The notes beneath the pieces were generated by a model. The model was not told where the DNA came from and ran no database searches. It saw only the letters and a list, made by a program, of their open reading frames with translations. Below are positions 45,567-58,101 of a stretch of 64,000 nucleotides of DNA, in pieces. How positions within the stretch are numbered: position 1 is the stretch's first letter; every line of letters starts with the position of its first letter. Where the stretch lies: contig JAKZAN010000002.1 in assembly GCA_023053545.1 (NCBI GenBank), positions 1,100,375 to 1,164,374 of the forward strand. The letters run 5' to 3'. The translations under genes were made by a program, and so were the position numbers. The DNA is from Lepidurus packardi. Lineage: Eukaryota > Arthropoda > Branchiopoda > Notostraca > Triopsidae.

Positions 45567-47762
45567 AGGGGTCGTAATCGATTGGTCAGACATCGATTAT
45601 TAATCGATTAGTACCGATGATCGATTACTAAGTTGACTAATCGATTAGTAGTGCTTACACTGACCGAATCTATCTTCTTGCAGAGCTTTATCCAACTTTT
45701 CATCATTTTTACACGGTTTTTGGTGATTGTTGCAATCCATGTCCCTTATGGCGTCTTGCAAAGATAAAACACCTACGCAGTTAGTTACACAAAGTGATTG
45801 AGTCAGAGAGCGAATCCTCTATGGAAAGTGAGCTTTCAAAACACCGGAGCCAGCTACACAGCGTAGTCGAAAGGCTAAGTGCTCGTGGGTCCACCACTAC
45901 TTTCTCTCCCATCCTACAATGGCAAACAAACTAATCTGCACCTACGAAAATTGCAACACTGTTCTTGAGAAGAAAGGTAGCATGTAACATTTAACGATTA
46001 GGTTTAAAATACAGTGGCTAACGTGCGCATGTTTAGGAAATATAACCAACCAAATGAACCATCTCCAGTACCGGCATCATCTCAGTAAAGAAAAACATGA
46101 AGAAAAAATATCGGGAGTTGAACGCCCTCTTAGCAGAAATCAAGACATTCGTCAGGCCCTCGCAATTTCTGTTAAAGACGCGCAGCCGTTTACCGATAAG
46201 TCTCAAATGCAACATACTCGCCGTTTGTTGCGTTTTGTAGTGGACGACCAGCAGCCACTTCATATTCTACAGAATCCTCACTTTGATGCATTTTTAAAGA
46301 AGCTGAATCCAAAATGGCGAACGCCATCCGTTCATTCCGCAAGGCAAGAAATTTTAAATTGCGCCGCTCTTGCAAGAAGGGAACTCAAGAAGATTTTAGA
46401 AACGGAAGCGAATAAAGTTGCTCTGACGTCCGATATATGGACGTCAGTTGCAAATGATTGGTATGTCAGTATCACGCTGCACTGGATTTCGGAAATTTTT
46501 GAATTTTGCTCTGTTAATTACGCTACAGTGCAAATTCAAAGCACCCATACAGGGGAAAGTATCGCTGAATAACTTTTTCACAAGCTTGAAAGACTGGAGA
46601 TTAAGCACAAGATTATTGCCGGAGTAACGGATGGTGCTGCGAACATGAGAAAGGCGTTCGAGGACTTTTATTTCGAAGACATCGAACATTTTGTTTGTGC
46701 AGCTCATACGCTGCAGTTAGTTGTCAACAAAGGGCTGGAGCCATTAAAACCGTTGGTAGACAAGACGAAGGGATTGGTATCCATCTTTAAACGTTCTCCA
46801 AAACAGAAAGAGATCCTGGAGAAGGCACAACAGCTCGTAAAAATTTCTAACCACCTGCTTAGCGTCATTCAATCTGTAGAAACAAGGTGGAACTCCGAAT
46901 ACGAGAAGCTACAGCGCATTAAGGTTTTGCAGAATGCATTCCCAATATATGAAGGGCTTATCGGCAATGACTTAAAAGTAGAAGAGTATATGAAAGGTAT
47001 AAGCTCGAGTCTCGAGAATGAATGCTTGTAGAGCAAGTTATACAGATCTTGGAGCCTTCAGCTACGTGACGGCGGAGCTACGTGGTGATACGTACAGCAC
47101 TCTTTCGTACGTCTATCCTACGATTTTAGAGCTTCATAAGCGGTTAAGGGAGCTCAATGAATCAACGCTGCTGCTCCCAGAAATTGTAAATTGCAGCGAG
47201 GTTATGCTCAGAGTAATTCAAGACAAATGGCTTACCAACGAGCCGAGTAAATTCATTTTACTCGCTTCTGCTCTTGACCCAAGATTCAAGAATCTTGTAT
47301 TTATCAAACAAGACCAAGAAAAGGAAAGCATTTGGCAATACATGAGGGAGCAACTGGATATTCTGGTTCCGAAGGAGGAGCCGCAAGTTTTGCACACAAC
47401 TGAAAACAAACTGGCGCAGTTTTACGCCTCCTTCGATGACGACGAGGAAACAGTTGACGAATCTCCCAGTACTGAAAAAAGTCAGGATAACTGAAAATAC
47501 TCTAGAGTGGTGGATGAATCACTCACCGACCTTTCCTCGCCTTTCTTTGCTGTCACAAATGTTCCTCTGGGTTCCCGCAACATCCGTTTCTTCTGAAAGA
47601 AATTTCAGTGATGCTGGCAATACAATCACGAAAAAGCGGGCGAATCTTTCTCCAGGATTAGTTGATGATCTCCTTTTCCTAACGGTGCGTTATCTCACAA
47701 ACCATATGGCATTGGCATTTTTTAAAGTTTATTCGACTGTTATTCAATTACTACTGAATTGA
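45567..47762 (+). mobile_element. Decayed hAT element with ZBED1-like transposase
   Basis: The coding part at 45919-47762 is a BED-type hAT transposase. Upstream, 45578-45655 carries five copies of ATCGATT in alternating context, which look like subterminal transposase-binding repeats, following TAGGGGTCG. No matching right inverted end was found within 350 bp of the stop, so the element may be truncated at the 3' side. Confidence 0.75.
45919..47762 (+). pseudogene. hAT transposase (BED finger, ZBED1-like), disrupted
   Basis: A first exon (45919-45976, MANKLICTYENCNTVLEKK) joins at 46037 through a 60-bp GT-AG intron to complete a BED finger (CTYENC ... HLQYRHH). Then follow VALTSDIWTSVANDWYVSIT, AGVTDGAANMRKAF, FVCAAHTLQLVVNKG, VETRWNSEYEKLQRI and the C-terminal dimerisation region FLWVPATSVSSERNFSDAGN. 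Defects: one TAA at 46570, frameshifts near 47028 and near 47480. Few lesions suggest a fairly young copy. Confidence 0.88.
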
Positions 47763-48297
47763 CATTTCCTTTCAGCACACAAATGTCGATACTATATTTG
47801 GCTATTTTTATTTGCTTCATATGTATCGTATCTTCGTGAACAACAATCAATACAATGACATCTTGGTATACGCATTACTAACGCGTTCTGTTTTGGGCAA
47901 ACAGTCCCCATTAAGCCCTGATTCTTCAGGGGCTGAGCATTTTCAAAGATAGACGCGTGTTCAATCTCGATTTTTCCCTTGTAGATGATCGACTATCATT
48001 TGCAACTGTTCAAAAATCTACGCCTTGAAGGAACACGATCACGAATGGATGACACAGGCCGAAGGAATGCTATGAGTCCCGGCCTGACCCGCTCTTCGGC
48101 CTAACCCGTCCACCAACAACGCTTTTCGGGTTCTCAGACATGACGAAACTCGGGAGTAAAGTAGCGTACGGAATAGTCAAATGTGTGTGTATTCAAAATG
48201 TCTCCAGAGTCGATATTTAAAACAGCAACCTTAAAATTATCTGTTCGGAAAGACATAAGTAAAGCAAGTAGTTTGAACTTTCATCAAGAAATTGGTT
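47763..48297. other. Intergenic before the histone cluster
   Basis: Nothing recognised apart from sequence leading into the H2B 3' end. Confidence 0.4.
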
Positions 48298-48313
48298 GGC
48301 CCTGAAAAGGGCC
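48298..48313 (-). terminator. Histone 3' stem-loop of H2B
   Basis: GGCCCTTTTCAGGGCC on the minus strand, 29 bp beyond the H2B stop, is the canonical replication-dependent histone mRNA processing hairpin. Confidence 0.95.
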
Positions 48314-48341
48314 GTTGGGTTTTTCTTCCAGGCGAAAGCTC

Positions 48342-48713
48342 TTACTTGGAGCTAGTGTACTTGGTGACGGCTTTAGTGCCTTCACTGACGGCATGCTTAG
48401 CCAACTCACCGGGCAGGAGCAGACGAACGGCCGTCTGGATTTCCCGACTGGTTATGGTCGAGCGTTTGTTGTAGTGGGCCAAACGGGAAGCTTCGGCCGC
48501 AATGCGCTCAAAAATGTCATTGACAAAGCTGTTCATGATACTCATGGCTTTGCTGGAAACGCCGGTGTCAGGGTGAACTTGTTTGAGCACTTTGTAAATG
48601 TAGATAGCATAGCTCTCCTTCCTGCGGCGCTTCTTCTTCTTGTCGGTCTTGGAAATGTTCTTCTGGGCCTTGCCCGCCTTCTTGGCTGCTTTACCGCTTG
48701 TCTTGGGAGGCAT
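48342..48713 (-). CDS. Histone H2B
   Basis: The protein has 123 residues and starts [20 protein letters not shown]. The basic tail is followed by the histone fold ([40 protein letters not shown]) and ends [10 protein letters not shown] with the conserved C-terminal ubiquitination lysine region. There is no intron. It pairs with H2A in the nucleosome core. It is divergent from H2A with 235 bp between the start codons. A TATA-like TATATA lies at 48750-48757 on its strand. The processing stem-loop downstream marks it as replication-dependent. Confidence 0.98.
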   Translation of the reverse strand: MPPKTSGKAAKKAGKAQKNISKTDKKKKRRRKESYAIYIYKVLKQVHPDTGVSSKAMSIMNSFVNDIFERIAAEASRLAHYNKRSTITSREIQTAVRLLLPGELAKHAVSEGTKAVTKYTSSK

Positions 48714-48948
48714 TGTGCACCACTGTTCGAGTCACAAATTCACCGACCCCTATATATACTTCCCAGCAGCTCAGCCTGGTACACGGCGAAGGAACTGCGC
48801 GACCGCTGATTGGGTGGATGGGGGCCCAGCCGATGTCCTGCCGGAGACCGGTGAGTCGCCTATAAACCGTGGGTACTATGGAAAACATGACACTAGAAGA
48901 CTTGGGCGAGCGAAACCCGTTCCCCCATTCTATTTCAATTTTTCAACC
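48714..48948. promoter_or_regulatory. Divergent H2B/H2A promoter
   Basis: This 235-bp shared region has a TATA box for H2B on the minus strand (TATATATA, 48750-48757), a TATA box for H2A on the plus strand (CTATAAAC near 48860), and an inverted CCAAT box (GATTGGGT near 48806). Confidence 0.75.
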
Positions 48949-49323
48949 ATGTCTGGTCGCGGCAAAGGAGGCAAAGTTAAGGGCAAGTCCAAGTCGCGCT
49001 CCAACCGTGCCGGGCTTCAGTTCCCCGTCGGTCGCATCCATCGTTTGCTTCGCAAAGGCAATTATGCTGAGCGTGTCGGAGCTGGCGCACCCGTGTATTT
49101 GGCTGCTGTTATGGAGTACTTGGCTGCAGAAGTCTTGGAATTGGCTGGCAATGCTGCCCGCGACAACAAAAAGTCTCGTATTATTCCCCGTCACTTGCAG
49201 TTGGCCATCCGCAACGACGAAGAGTTAAACAAGCTCTTGTCCGGCGTTACCATTGCCCAAGGCGGAGTGCTCCCCAACATCCAAGCGGTGCTGCTGCCTA
49301 AGAAAACTGAAAAGAAAGCCTAA
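48949..49323 (+). CDS. Histone H2A
   Basis: The protein has 124 residues and starts [20 protein letters not shown]. The fold shows [20 protein letters not shown], the acidic-patch region [20 protein letters not shown] and the docking domain [20 protein letters not shown]. No SQ(E/D)Y tail is present, so it is canonical H2A rather than H2A.X. It has no intron and a stem-loop downstream. Codons 56-73 (49114-49166) are the source or twin of the fragments found in the 5S spacers. Confidence 0.98.
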   Translation: MSGRGKGGKVKGKSKSRSNRAGLQFPVGRIHRLLRKGNYAERVGAGAPVYLAAVMEYLAAEVLELAGNAARDNKKSRIIPRHLQLAIRNDEELNKLLSGVTIAQGGVLPNIQAVLLPKKTEKKA

Positions 49324-49344
49324 AAAGTTTCTTCTTTCCCCAAC

Positions 49345-49360
49345 GGCCCTTTTCAGGGCC
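49345..49360 (+). terminator. Histone 3' stem-loop of H2A
   Basis: GGCCCTTTTCAGGGCC, preceded by CCCAAC, 21 bp after the H2A stop. Confidence 0.95.
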
Positions 49361-49951
49361 ACCATCTAACTTCCGAAAGTTATTGCCGGTTTGGCTCCTA
49401 AGACTCTTTGCGCTTATTATTCGAATCGAATTCGTGTTACATAAAATGAAAAAGAAGCAATTTCTCACACACCCTAAATAAGTACGCTTGTTTGTTGCGG
49501 TAATGCCTTGGCAAGCCGCTACGAGTCCCTAAGCAGAGTGTACAGCCTTCGAGTTCCGGCCTGAACCGTCAGGTAAACGGCGCTGTATAGCTTTTCTGGT
49601 TATCAGACAAGATAAAAGAAAACACGGAATAGCATAGAGTAGGAAGGAAGCCCGGCAGTAGCATACGAGTAAAGAGAGAAGCATACAAGAATAGAGTAGC
49701 ACACGCAGGAGTTAAATACTTTACATGAAACAATTCCTCAACTGAATTGACTTTTAAAAACGACGAACCTCACAAAGACTACCAAAGAAAAAGCCCTTTT
49801 CTCCCCCTGATAACTACTATCGCAAACGCGGAGAAAAACGAATGAAAATGTATCCAGCAGTATGACTCGTTCGTTTTTGGACGCTACAGAAGCGTTTGCT
49901 TCTCCTATCAATAAACGCTGTCGTGGTTTTTAACTTTACAAAAGACGTGTT
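49361..49951. other. Spacer between H2A and H3
   Basis: The spacer is 590 bp with no H1 gene or other coding frame. Confidence 0.6.
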
Positions 49952-49967
49952 GGCCCTGAAAAGGGCC
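49952..49967 (-). terminator. Histone 3' stem-loop of H3
   Basis: GGCCCTTTTCAGGGCC on the minus strand, 29 bp after the H3 stop. Confidence 0.95.
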
Positions 49968-49996
49968 GTTGGTTTATTGGCAAAAGTGCAACTTGC

Positions 49997-50951
<955 letters not shown>

Positions 50952-50987
50952 AATTGGGTTTGTTTTTGCCGTCTGACCCACCCCAAC

Positions 50988-51003
50988 GGCCCTTTTCAGG
51001 GCC
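50988..51003 (+). terminator. Histone 3' stem-loop of H4
   Basis: GGCCCTTTTCAGGGCC, 36 bp after the H4 stop. Confidence 0.95.
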
Positions 51004-51232
51004 AACAATTGCGTCCCGAAAGCTTACAACTCAAAAGATATGGCTATTCATTAGAGCATACTATTTCTGACCGTTTGTTATAAATCAGTGGAATTTATAA
51101 CCGCCACCTAACCCCGAAAGCTGAGACTCTTAGCGTTGCTGCCCTTTTGTCCCATAAGCCGTCTGTTCGGTGCAGGCTCTCCAGACAGACCGGAACAACG
51201 CTACAAGTACCGGATAATGGGAAGCACCTACC

Positions 51233-51332
51233 NNNNNNNNNNNNNNNNNNNNNNNNNNNNNNNNNNNNNNNNNNNNNNNNNNNNNNNNNNNNNNNNNNNN
51301 NNNNNNNNNNNNNNNNNNNNNNNNNNNNNNNN
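51233..51332. other. Assembly gap (100 N)
   Basis: Exactly 100 N, which is the usual placeholder for a gap of unknown length. It lies between H4 and the 5S spacer, so the true distance and any missing 5S or histone units are unknown. Confidence 0.99.
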
Positions 51333-51967
51333 CATAAATACTACTACATGGAACTTTTCTAAGTCTTACAGTGCAAAATCTTACATGTCGATAAACCTGG
51401 CTATTATTTATTCCACCCTCGCAATACAAACAGTAGGAAAATAAATCGACGAGAAAACGAGCAAAAGATCTCTTGCATTATGATTCATGGACAACAGCAC
51501 AATGTTTGAAACTTGGATGGGTGACCAGTTTCCGATCTCGATGGGTGACTAGTTTCCGATCTCGATGTACCGGCCAAGGATCAAGTGTTAGAAGGCTGTA
51601 AAATGACAGCAGATGTTTTCTTTCGTAGACTGTATTTCGAGCTTGCTTTTCAGATACCTTCTCAGAATCATGTCCAGAAAAAGCAGCATTGTTTTGCACT
51701 TTCCAGTGCGCATCCTGTAAGTGGAACACGATCCGTGCAGTTGCACAGGCATGACTCAGTGTATAATATATAGACTGAGTGCAAACAATATTGCACCAAT
51801 ACAGCAACATTGCACCAATATTTTAGCAAGTGGAACGCACTTTAACGGCTCAGAAAGAAAAGTCTACAATTTCAGTGTATAAAAGAGTACTTGGTTGCAG
51901 AAGTCTTGGAATTGGCTGGCAATGCTGCCCGCGACAAAAAAAAATATTTCCGTCTGAGAAGACGAAA
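51333..51967 (-). repeat. 5S downstream spacer, second copy
   Basis: It is the reverse complement of 11408-12043 with few differences, including the doubled CATCGAGATCGGAAACT block. It begins right at the assembly gap. A 53-bp H2A fragment lies inside at 51885-51937. Confidence 0.85.
51885..51937 (+). pseudogene. Histone H2A gene fragment inside the 5S spacer
   Basis: Matches H2A coding bases 49114-49166 with one difference (GGT for GGC). It runs opposite to the neighbouring 5S gene, as in the other spacer. Confidence 0.88.
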
Positions 51968-52087
51968 AAGCAAACAGCACCCGGTGTTCCCAGGCGGTCA
52001 CCCATCCAAGTACTGACCGGGCCAGACGCAGCTTGACTTCCAGGAGCTGACGAGTCTGGGTACATTCTGCGTGGTATGGCCGTTGGC
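51968..52087 (-). rRNA. 5S rRNA, uninterrupted
   Basis: The minus strand reads GCCAACGGCCATACCACGC through CTCCTGGAAGTCAAGCTGCG, CAGTACTTGGATGGGTGACC and GTGCTGTTTGC to a T-run, about 120 nt. The LINE target CTCCTGGAAGTCAA/GCTG is present once and unbroken, so this is an empty site. Two bases differ from the interrupted genes (TCTGGCCC for TCGGGCCC; TTTGC for TTGGC). The second weakens terminal-stem pairing, so function is likely but not certain. Confidence 0.92.
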
Positions 52088-52262
52088 ATACGTTATCTTT
52101 CCAACGTCCATTTTTTACCAGCCATCCTAGTTCCAAAGACAGAAACACCCTGGCAGGGCATTCCGACTAGAACTCGGTTGAAAATGTTGGATGAATGACC
52201 TGGACTACCAGGTTGAAAGTGCCTTGGAGTCTAAAGGGATCAAAGAGACGTAGTTGCTTCAA
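52088..52262 (-). repeat. 5S upstream flank, copy of 4068-4241
   Basis: Collinear with 4068-4241 in reverse complement, with scattered substitutions and a few indels. Confidence 0.8.
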
Positions 52263-52726
52263 GCTGAACGACTAACGACTACGGTATCTTGGGAGATCTA
52301 GCAAGTGACGGCCGTTCGGGAGCTAGTTATTTTGACAATTTTGCAGAAATAGAACGGAACGGAGCCAAAGAAGTTGACGGAAGAACGGTAGAGATCAACG
52401 TTCCAGAAAAAAAAGATGTTCAGGAACACTGATTTTAAGGACATTTTTGTTATGTGATTGAGGAAAGGTCAATAAAAATGCGTTTATAAAAAAAAATAGT
52501 GTTACCTTTGTGAGTTTAAGACGTGAGCATCATGCTATATACCTGAATGAAATTCAAATAAACAAAAAAACAAAATATTGACCTATTGATGAAAGTAATT
52601 CCAACACACTCTTGATTCGAGCCGTCTCCTGCGTAACCGGCATTGTATTCAAACTTGGAAACCATTTCTTTCATTACAAAATAAGCATCGCATGAACTGA
52701 TTTTACTCCGGCTAAGTTACATTTAG
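52263..52726. other. Intergenic, nothing recognised
   Basis: No recognisable gene or repeat. Confidence 0.4.
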
Positions 52727-52890
52727 TGCGCGAATTGCTGTTGCCTGCTGATGTAGTTTTTCAAGCGGGAAACGTGGTTAAAGCCGGAACTTCGGTTTCC
52801 GAGTATGCCAGCAATCTAGTATATTTGAAAACGGTGTATGAAAAAGCAGGCGAACGTTTGCTTGCAGCTCTAGTTCAAGTTTCCGAGTAA
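52727..52890 (+). CDS. Possible orphan terminal exon
   Basis: After an acceptor-like TTACATTTAG, an open stretch reads RELLLPADVVFQAGNVVKAG and ends AALVQVSE with a stop at 52888-52890. Composition is protein-like, but I recognise no family and no upstream exon. It lies 45 bp before the Gypsy 5' LTR. It could be a stranded host exon or part of another element. Confidence 0.25.
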
Positions 52891-53084
52891 GAACGCTTTA
52901 GTTTAAAGATGCAGTGAAACGCTATTGTAGTATCTGATCAACCAGCTGATTTCAGCGAGTTCATAAAACCCGCCGCTGGTGGTTCTGATCAACGTAGGTT
53001 CAACGAGTACAGTAGTCTAGACTCTAAAGAGTATTGCAGCATCACATCGGCGACGAGGAGAATTCCTTTTTTAAAAAAATGGCT

Positions 53085-55335
53085 TTAAGTTTGCCTCCAT
53101 TCGAATCATTTCGTGTAAGTGAAGAGCCCCACACAGCGGGTCCACGCTAGCCAAAATGGATTTCTCAATTCGAAAACTTCCTTATCGCAATGGACTTAGT
53201 AATCGACGAAGAACAGGAAGAATCCAAGCAAGTGGCAAATGACCGAAGAAGATTAGCCCTCCTAACTTACTACGTTGGTTCGGAAGTTCGGGATATTCTG
53301 GAAGAATTACCCTCAGCTTCGGGAGAAGACACGTTCTCGAAGGTAAAGCCTTTATTGCAAGTTTACTTTCAACCTAAAACAGAACATAGAACTGGAAATC
53401 CTCAATTTTCGCAACATGCTGCAAACAGAAGGCGACACAATGTATGGTTTTGCAACAAGACTTAGGCAATAAGCTGTCAGATGTTACTTCCCAAACAAGG
53501 ATCAAGAAATCCGTTTACAGATTATCGAAGGATGCGTTTCGAGCCAATTTCGACGCCTTTGTCTAAGAGAAAACTTGCAGTGGAGAAAATGCTCGACCAT
53601 GCAAGATCGGAAGAACTATTAATAAAGTTCGATGAAAAAATCAAGAGACAACGCGCAGAGGTTGTGCAGGCAGTTCAATCACACAATCGTAAGGGAAATA
53701 ATAAACAGCCCAAGAAGAAAATCAACAAAGAAACCAAAGATGCAACTGAATGCTGGAACTGTGGAGGAACCTGGCCACATCCTAAGGAAAAGCCCTGCCC
53801 AGCGAAAGGAAAATCTTGTTCGAATTGTGGAAGGAAAAATCATTTCGCAAAGAAGTGCCGTGGCGAAAAACCAAATCACAAGGATGGACATCAGGTACGG
53901 CAAATCGAAGATGAAACGTCCGGTGATGAATCTGTACTGGCAGTTAGAAAAGGAACAGGAAAGCTGGCTTACGCATCGATTGGATTATGCAAGTCAACTG
54001 TGCGTATGATTATAGATACTGCGGCAACGTGCAACATCATCAACGAGGAGACGTACAGAAAGCTTCGATACCAGCCAACTTTGCAACCCCAAGAAGAATT
54101 TGTAGGCGGCTATGGACGGAACGAAATCGAATTAAAGGCAAGTTTGAAACAACTGTCAGCTTCAAGCACACCGCCGTACAAGCCACGGTCTTGGTCTCTA
54201 AAGCAGGTGACAACCTGTTGGGTTACGACACTTCTAAAGAATTAAAGCTAGTCCAAATTGCAAACGTGATTAACAAAGTATCGGAATACCAAACATTCAA
54301 AGACAAGTTTCCTCAACTATTTTGTGGGATTGGGAAACTGAAGAATTATCAAATCGAACTCCATATAGATCCATCTGTACCCCCAGTAGCGAGAAAGCAC
54401 CGTCGGATCGGATTTCACCTAAGACAGACAGTATCTGAAGAATTAGATAGACTCCTTGAGACGGACATCATCGAACCGGTAAGAGACGGACCGACCCCAT
54501 GGGTCTCACCATGTGTCGTTGTCCCCAAGCCAAAGCAGCCAGGGAAATTTCGCATATGTGTTGATATGCGGCCGCCTAATCAAGCCATCCTTCGGACACG
54601 CCATGTCATTCCGACCGTCGAGGACCTCATTGTTGATCTGAATGGGGCGAAGTACTTTTCAAAAGTGGACATGAATCAAGGCTACCACCAGCTAGAGCTA
54701 GCGCCTAAATCAAGATTTATAGCAACGTTCGCTACACACCGCGGTCTCTTCCAGTACAAACGACTCAACTTTGGAGTTAATTGCGCTTCCGAGATCTTTG
54801 ATGACGTTGTTCGTCAGATTGTTAGCGGTATTCCTGGTGTAGTCAACCGAAGCGACGATATTTTAGTAACAGATCGCAACAAAGCAGAACACGGCAGGAA
54901 CTTGGAAGAAGTCCTAAGACAGCAAAGCAACGGAACTTCGCAATTGGAGATGCCGTTCTGTTAAAAAGAGAAAGGATAAGCAGTAAATTGCAAACCCCTT
55001 TCTTCCCAACGCCTTATGAGATTGTTCGCATTAACGGAACCATGATTACGGCAAAGCGAGGTGCACAAGAAGTCACGAGAAACATCGTTTTCTTCAAGAA
55101 ATACAATGGGCATTCTAATAACGCAGTCTCGGATACGTCTGATGAAGAAGATCAGAACATACCGGAGTTAGAAGAACCTCAAGAAGCCCGACAAGAAGCT
55201 GAAGCTATTCTAGAAGAAGGTCCTGAGGATGCCGATGAAGGACGACAGCCAGAGATGGAACAAAATCCGGTCCTGAGGCGCAGTACCCGTGAGCGTCGTC
55301 CCCCGAAAAGTTTTCGTGATTTTGTACCTGTTTGA
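53085..55335 (+). pseudogene. Gypsy gag-pol remnant
   Basis: Gag begins MALSLPPFESF near 53079-53085 and is broken by stops near 53148 and 53463. Two adjacent knuckles (CWNCGGTWPHPKEKPC, CSNCGRKNHFAKKC) lie near 53755-53860. The protease has IIDTAATCNII near 54010, followed by a frame change. RT shows FRICVDMRPPNQAI, FSKVDMNQGYHQLEL and RSDDILV, the last with Ser in the position usually held by a hydrophobic residue before DD. At about 54925 the frame jumps to FAIGDAVLLKRER and the acidic tail ending SFRDFVPV. Confidence 0.85.
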
Positions 55336-55568
55336 ATTTTCTTTGAATATGGATCTTGTTAATTTTGCTATGCAATATGATATGTGTTGCAACAAATTAT
55401 ATTATACCCAAGTGAAAGTGTAATCCAACCAAGAAACTCTCTTTTTTTTTAAAAAAAAAAAAAGATAGTAATATAGTGGCTGGTCAACAAGCTGATTTCA
55501 GCGAGTTCATAAAACCCGCCGCTGGTGGTTCTGGTCAACGTAGGTTCAACAAATACAGTAGTCTAGAG

Positions 55569-58101
55569 CAGCGGTCCCCAACCTGGGGTCCGCGGAGTCC
55601 TGGGATAGCACATGGTCCCCAACCTGGGGTCCGCGGCCCACTAGTCGTCCGCGGCCTGCTGTGAAGGGGTCCGCGGCCTGTTGGGCACTGTGCAGAGGTG
55701 AGCTGGGGGGTGAGTAAGCACACCACCCAAGTTTACAGATGCTCCGCAACCAATGGTCACTTTTTAGTAGGGCATTTTTTCGGTTCTTTGCCAATTTCTG
55801 TCCGTTACTAGAGGAAGGTAGGGAGCCAGGACTAACGTTGGCAGAGGAGTGGGAAAATATCGTTCCCGAAATGTGACCCACTGAAATGTGAAACACTGTC
55901 CGCAACACAAGCATCACTCCCTGGACTTCTCCACAATTGAGCCTATGGAAAGTGATTGGCGAACTGCACTTCACCCGCGCCTACTTTCGCGAACCATATG
56001 CTGGTCGCAGTGACTGTTTTGGATACCTTTGGATAGCACATGGTTAGAAAACAGGCAAACAGGATCGAAAATGAGTGATAAACAAAAGACGTTGGAGAAC
56101 TTTTTTAAGAGACAACGGACCAAAGATAACGAAGCCCAAGAGTCTAAAAAAACTAAAGTAAAAAATAGAAAATATCAGGAGTCGTACCTAAGCTTCGGAT
56201 TCATTTCAACGGACGATCCTCTTTGTCCTCACCCACTGTGTGTAGTTTGTGGCGAACAACTTGCAAATGAAGCTATGCAACCTTCAAAACTGCCTCGCCA
56301 TATTGAAACTAAGCACCCTGCGTTGAAAGACAAGCCTTTGGAATTTTTTGAAAGAAAAAAATCGAGAATATCAAGGACAAAAGCAATTCTTAAAGGCCAG
56401 CACTACGCTAAATGTATCCTCAATGAGAGCGTCCTTTTTAGTAGCAAACCGTATTGCTAAGGCGAAGAAGCCCTTCACTATTGGTGAAGAATTAATTTTA
56501 CCTGCTGCGAAGGACATGTGCCGTGAAATTTTAGGAGAGGCTGCTGCTCAAAAGATCGCTAACATTCCTCTTTCCGCTAGTACAGTTACTAGACGAATTG
56601 AAGAAATTGCAGGGGATGTTGAATCTCAGTTGTTAGAAAGGATTGATTAATCCCCTTGGTACGCAATCCAGGTTGACGAGTCCACCGATGTGGACAACAA
56701 GGCAATAATGCTTGTTTTCGTGCGTTATATTTTCGGCCAAGATGTGCATGAAGATTTACTTTGTTCACTATCATTGCCAACCAATACCACTGCTGCAGAG
56801 TTATTCAAATCTTTGAATAACTACATGTGGGGAAAACTGAACTGGTCATTTTGTGTTAGAATTTCTACGGATGGAGCAGTTGCTATGACCGGAAGGATTT
56901 CTGGCTTTACTACTCGGGTCAAAGAGGTCGCCCCTGAATGCGAGTCCACGCATTGTGTCATCCATCGAGAGATGTTGGCTAGTCGTAAAATGTCGCCTGA
57001 GCTTAACGTTTTGCAAAATGTAGTTAAGATTATCAATTACGTCAAAGCCAATGCCCTTAATACTCGATTGTTCGCGAAGCTCTGTGGGGAAATGGATGAA
57101 GACTACACACGTCTACTCTTGCACACCGAAGTGAGATGACTTTTGAGAGGTAGGTCTACGACCTGAGTTTACGAGCTACGGGAGCCAATCCAGAGATTTC
57201 TTACAGAGAAAGATTCTCAGCTGGCGGAATATTTCAATGAAAGCGAATGGGTTGCGAAACTTGCCTACCTTGCCGACATTTCCAGCCTACTTAATGAGCT
57301 CAATGTTTCACTGCAGGGTAGGACGACAACCATGTTCAAATCGGCAGATAAAGTGGCCGCATTTAAACCGAAACTTGAGTTATGGGGGCGCCGGGTTAGC
57401 ATCGGGATCTTTGATATGTTCCAAACCTTAGCTGAGGTCATGAAAGACTCTGAGCCGAGTCCTTCTTTCTCTCAGTTGGTGCGAGGTCATCTGTCTCATC
57501 TTTCGCAAGAATTTGAACGTTACTTCCCGGTGACAAAAGATCCACGACCAGGGAAGGAATGGATCCGCGACCCGTTTATTAATAGGCCAGGTGAATCGGG
57601 CTTATCACTGCAAGAAGAGAGCCAGTTACTGGAACTTGCTAATGATGGTGGGCTGAAAAGTATATTTGCTACAAGTCCAGACCTCCATACATTCTGGATT
57701 AAAGTCAAAGTGGACTATCCCCAAATTGCTACCAAAGCGCTGAAAAGTCTGCTCCCGTTTCCTTCGTCTTACCTTTGCGAGTCAGGATTTTCTGCTGTGA
57801 CAGCCACAAAAACCAAGCAACGCAATAGGCTGGATTTCGCGAACACACTTCGAATTTCTCTGTCTCCCATCACACCCAGGTGGGAGTGTTTCATTGCCGG
57901 AAAGCAGGCTCAGGGCTCCCATTGATCATTTGTTAATTTTGTAATTATTCGTTTTATTTTGCAATGTAATAATAAATGGACTTTTAGATCTTTATAACTG
58001 TGTATCACATTTCACCCACCAACCCAGTCGCAAAGCTTGGGCCGCAGGAAAATTTCATCCGTGTAAGTGGTCCGCCATACCGAAAAGATTGGGGACCGCT
58101 G
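55569..58101 (+). mobile_element. hAT element (ZBED5-like transposase) nested in the Gypsy 3' LTR
   Basis: The inverted ends are CAGCGGTCCCCAACCT and (reverse complement) CAGCGGTCCCCAATCT. The exact 8-bp duplication GTCTAGAG lies at 55561-55568 and 58102-58109. The length is 2.53 kb. A subterminal GGTCCCCAACCTGGGGTCCG repeats at the left end. The ends match the hAT Charlie-type consensus as I know it. Confidence 0.95.
56071..57925 (+). pseudogene. hAT transposase, ZBED5-like, disrupted
   Basis: It starts MSDKQKTLENFFKRQR. A BED-type finger CVVCGEQLANEAMQPSKLPR with HIETKH follows. Then come ASFLVANRIAKAKKPFTIGE, WYAIQVDESTDVDNKAIMLV (catalytic Asp region), RISTDGAVAMTGRISGF, THCVIHREMLASRKM and the C-terminal PSSYLCESGFSAVTATKTKQ dimerisation segment. 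Lesions: frameshift near 56400, TAA at 56647, TGA near 57137 with a further stop near 57160. The rest is well preserved. Confidence 0.9.

Noticed and set aside
48315..48809. Plus-strand frame of 164 residues across H2B
   Set aside because: Antisense to the well-supported H2B gene.
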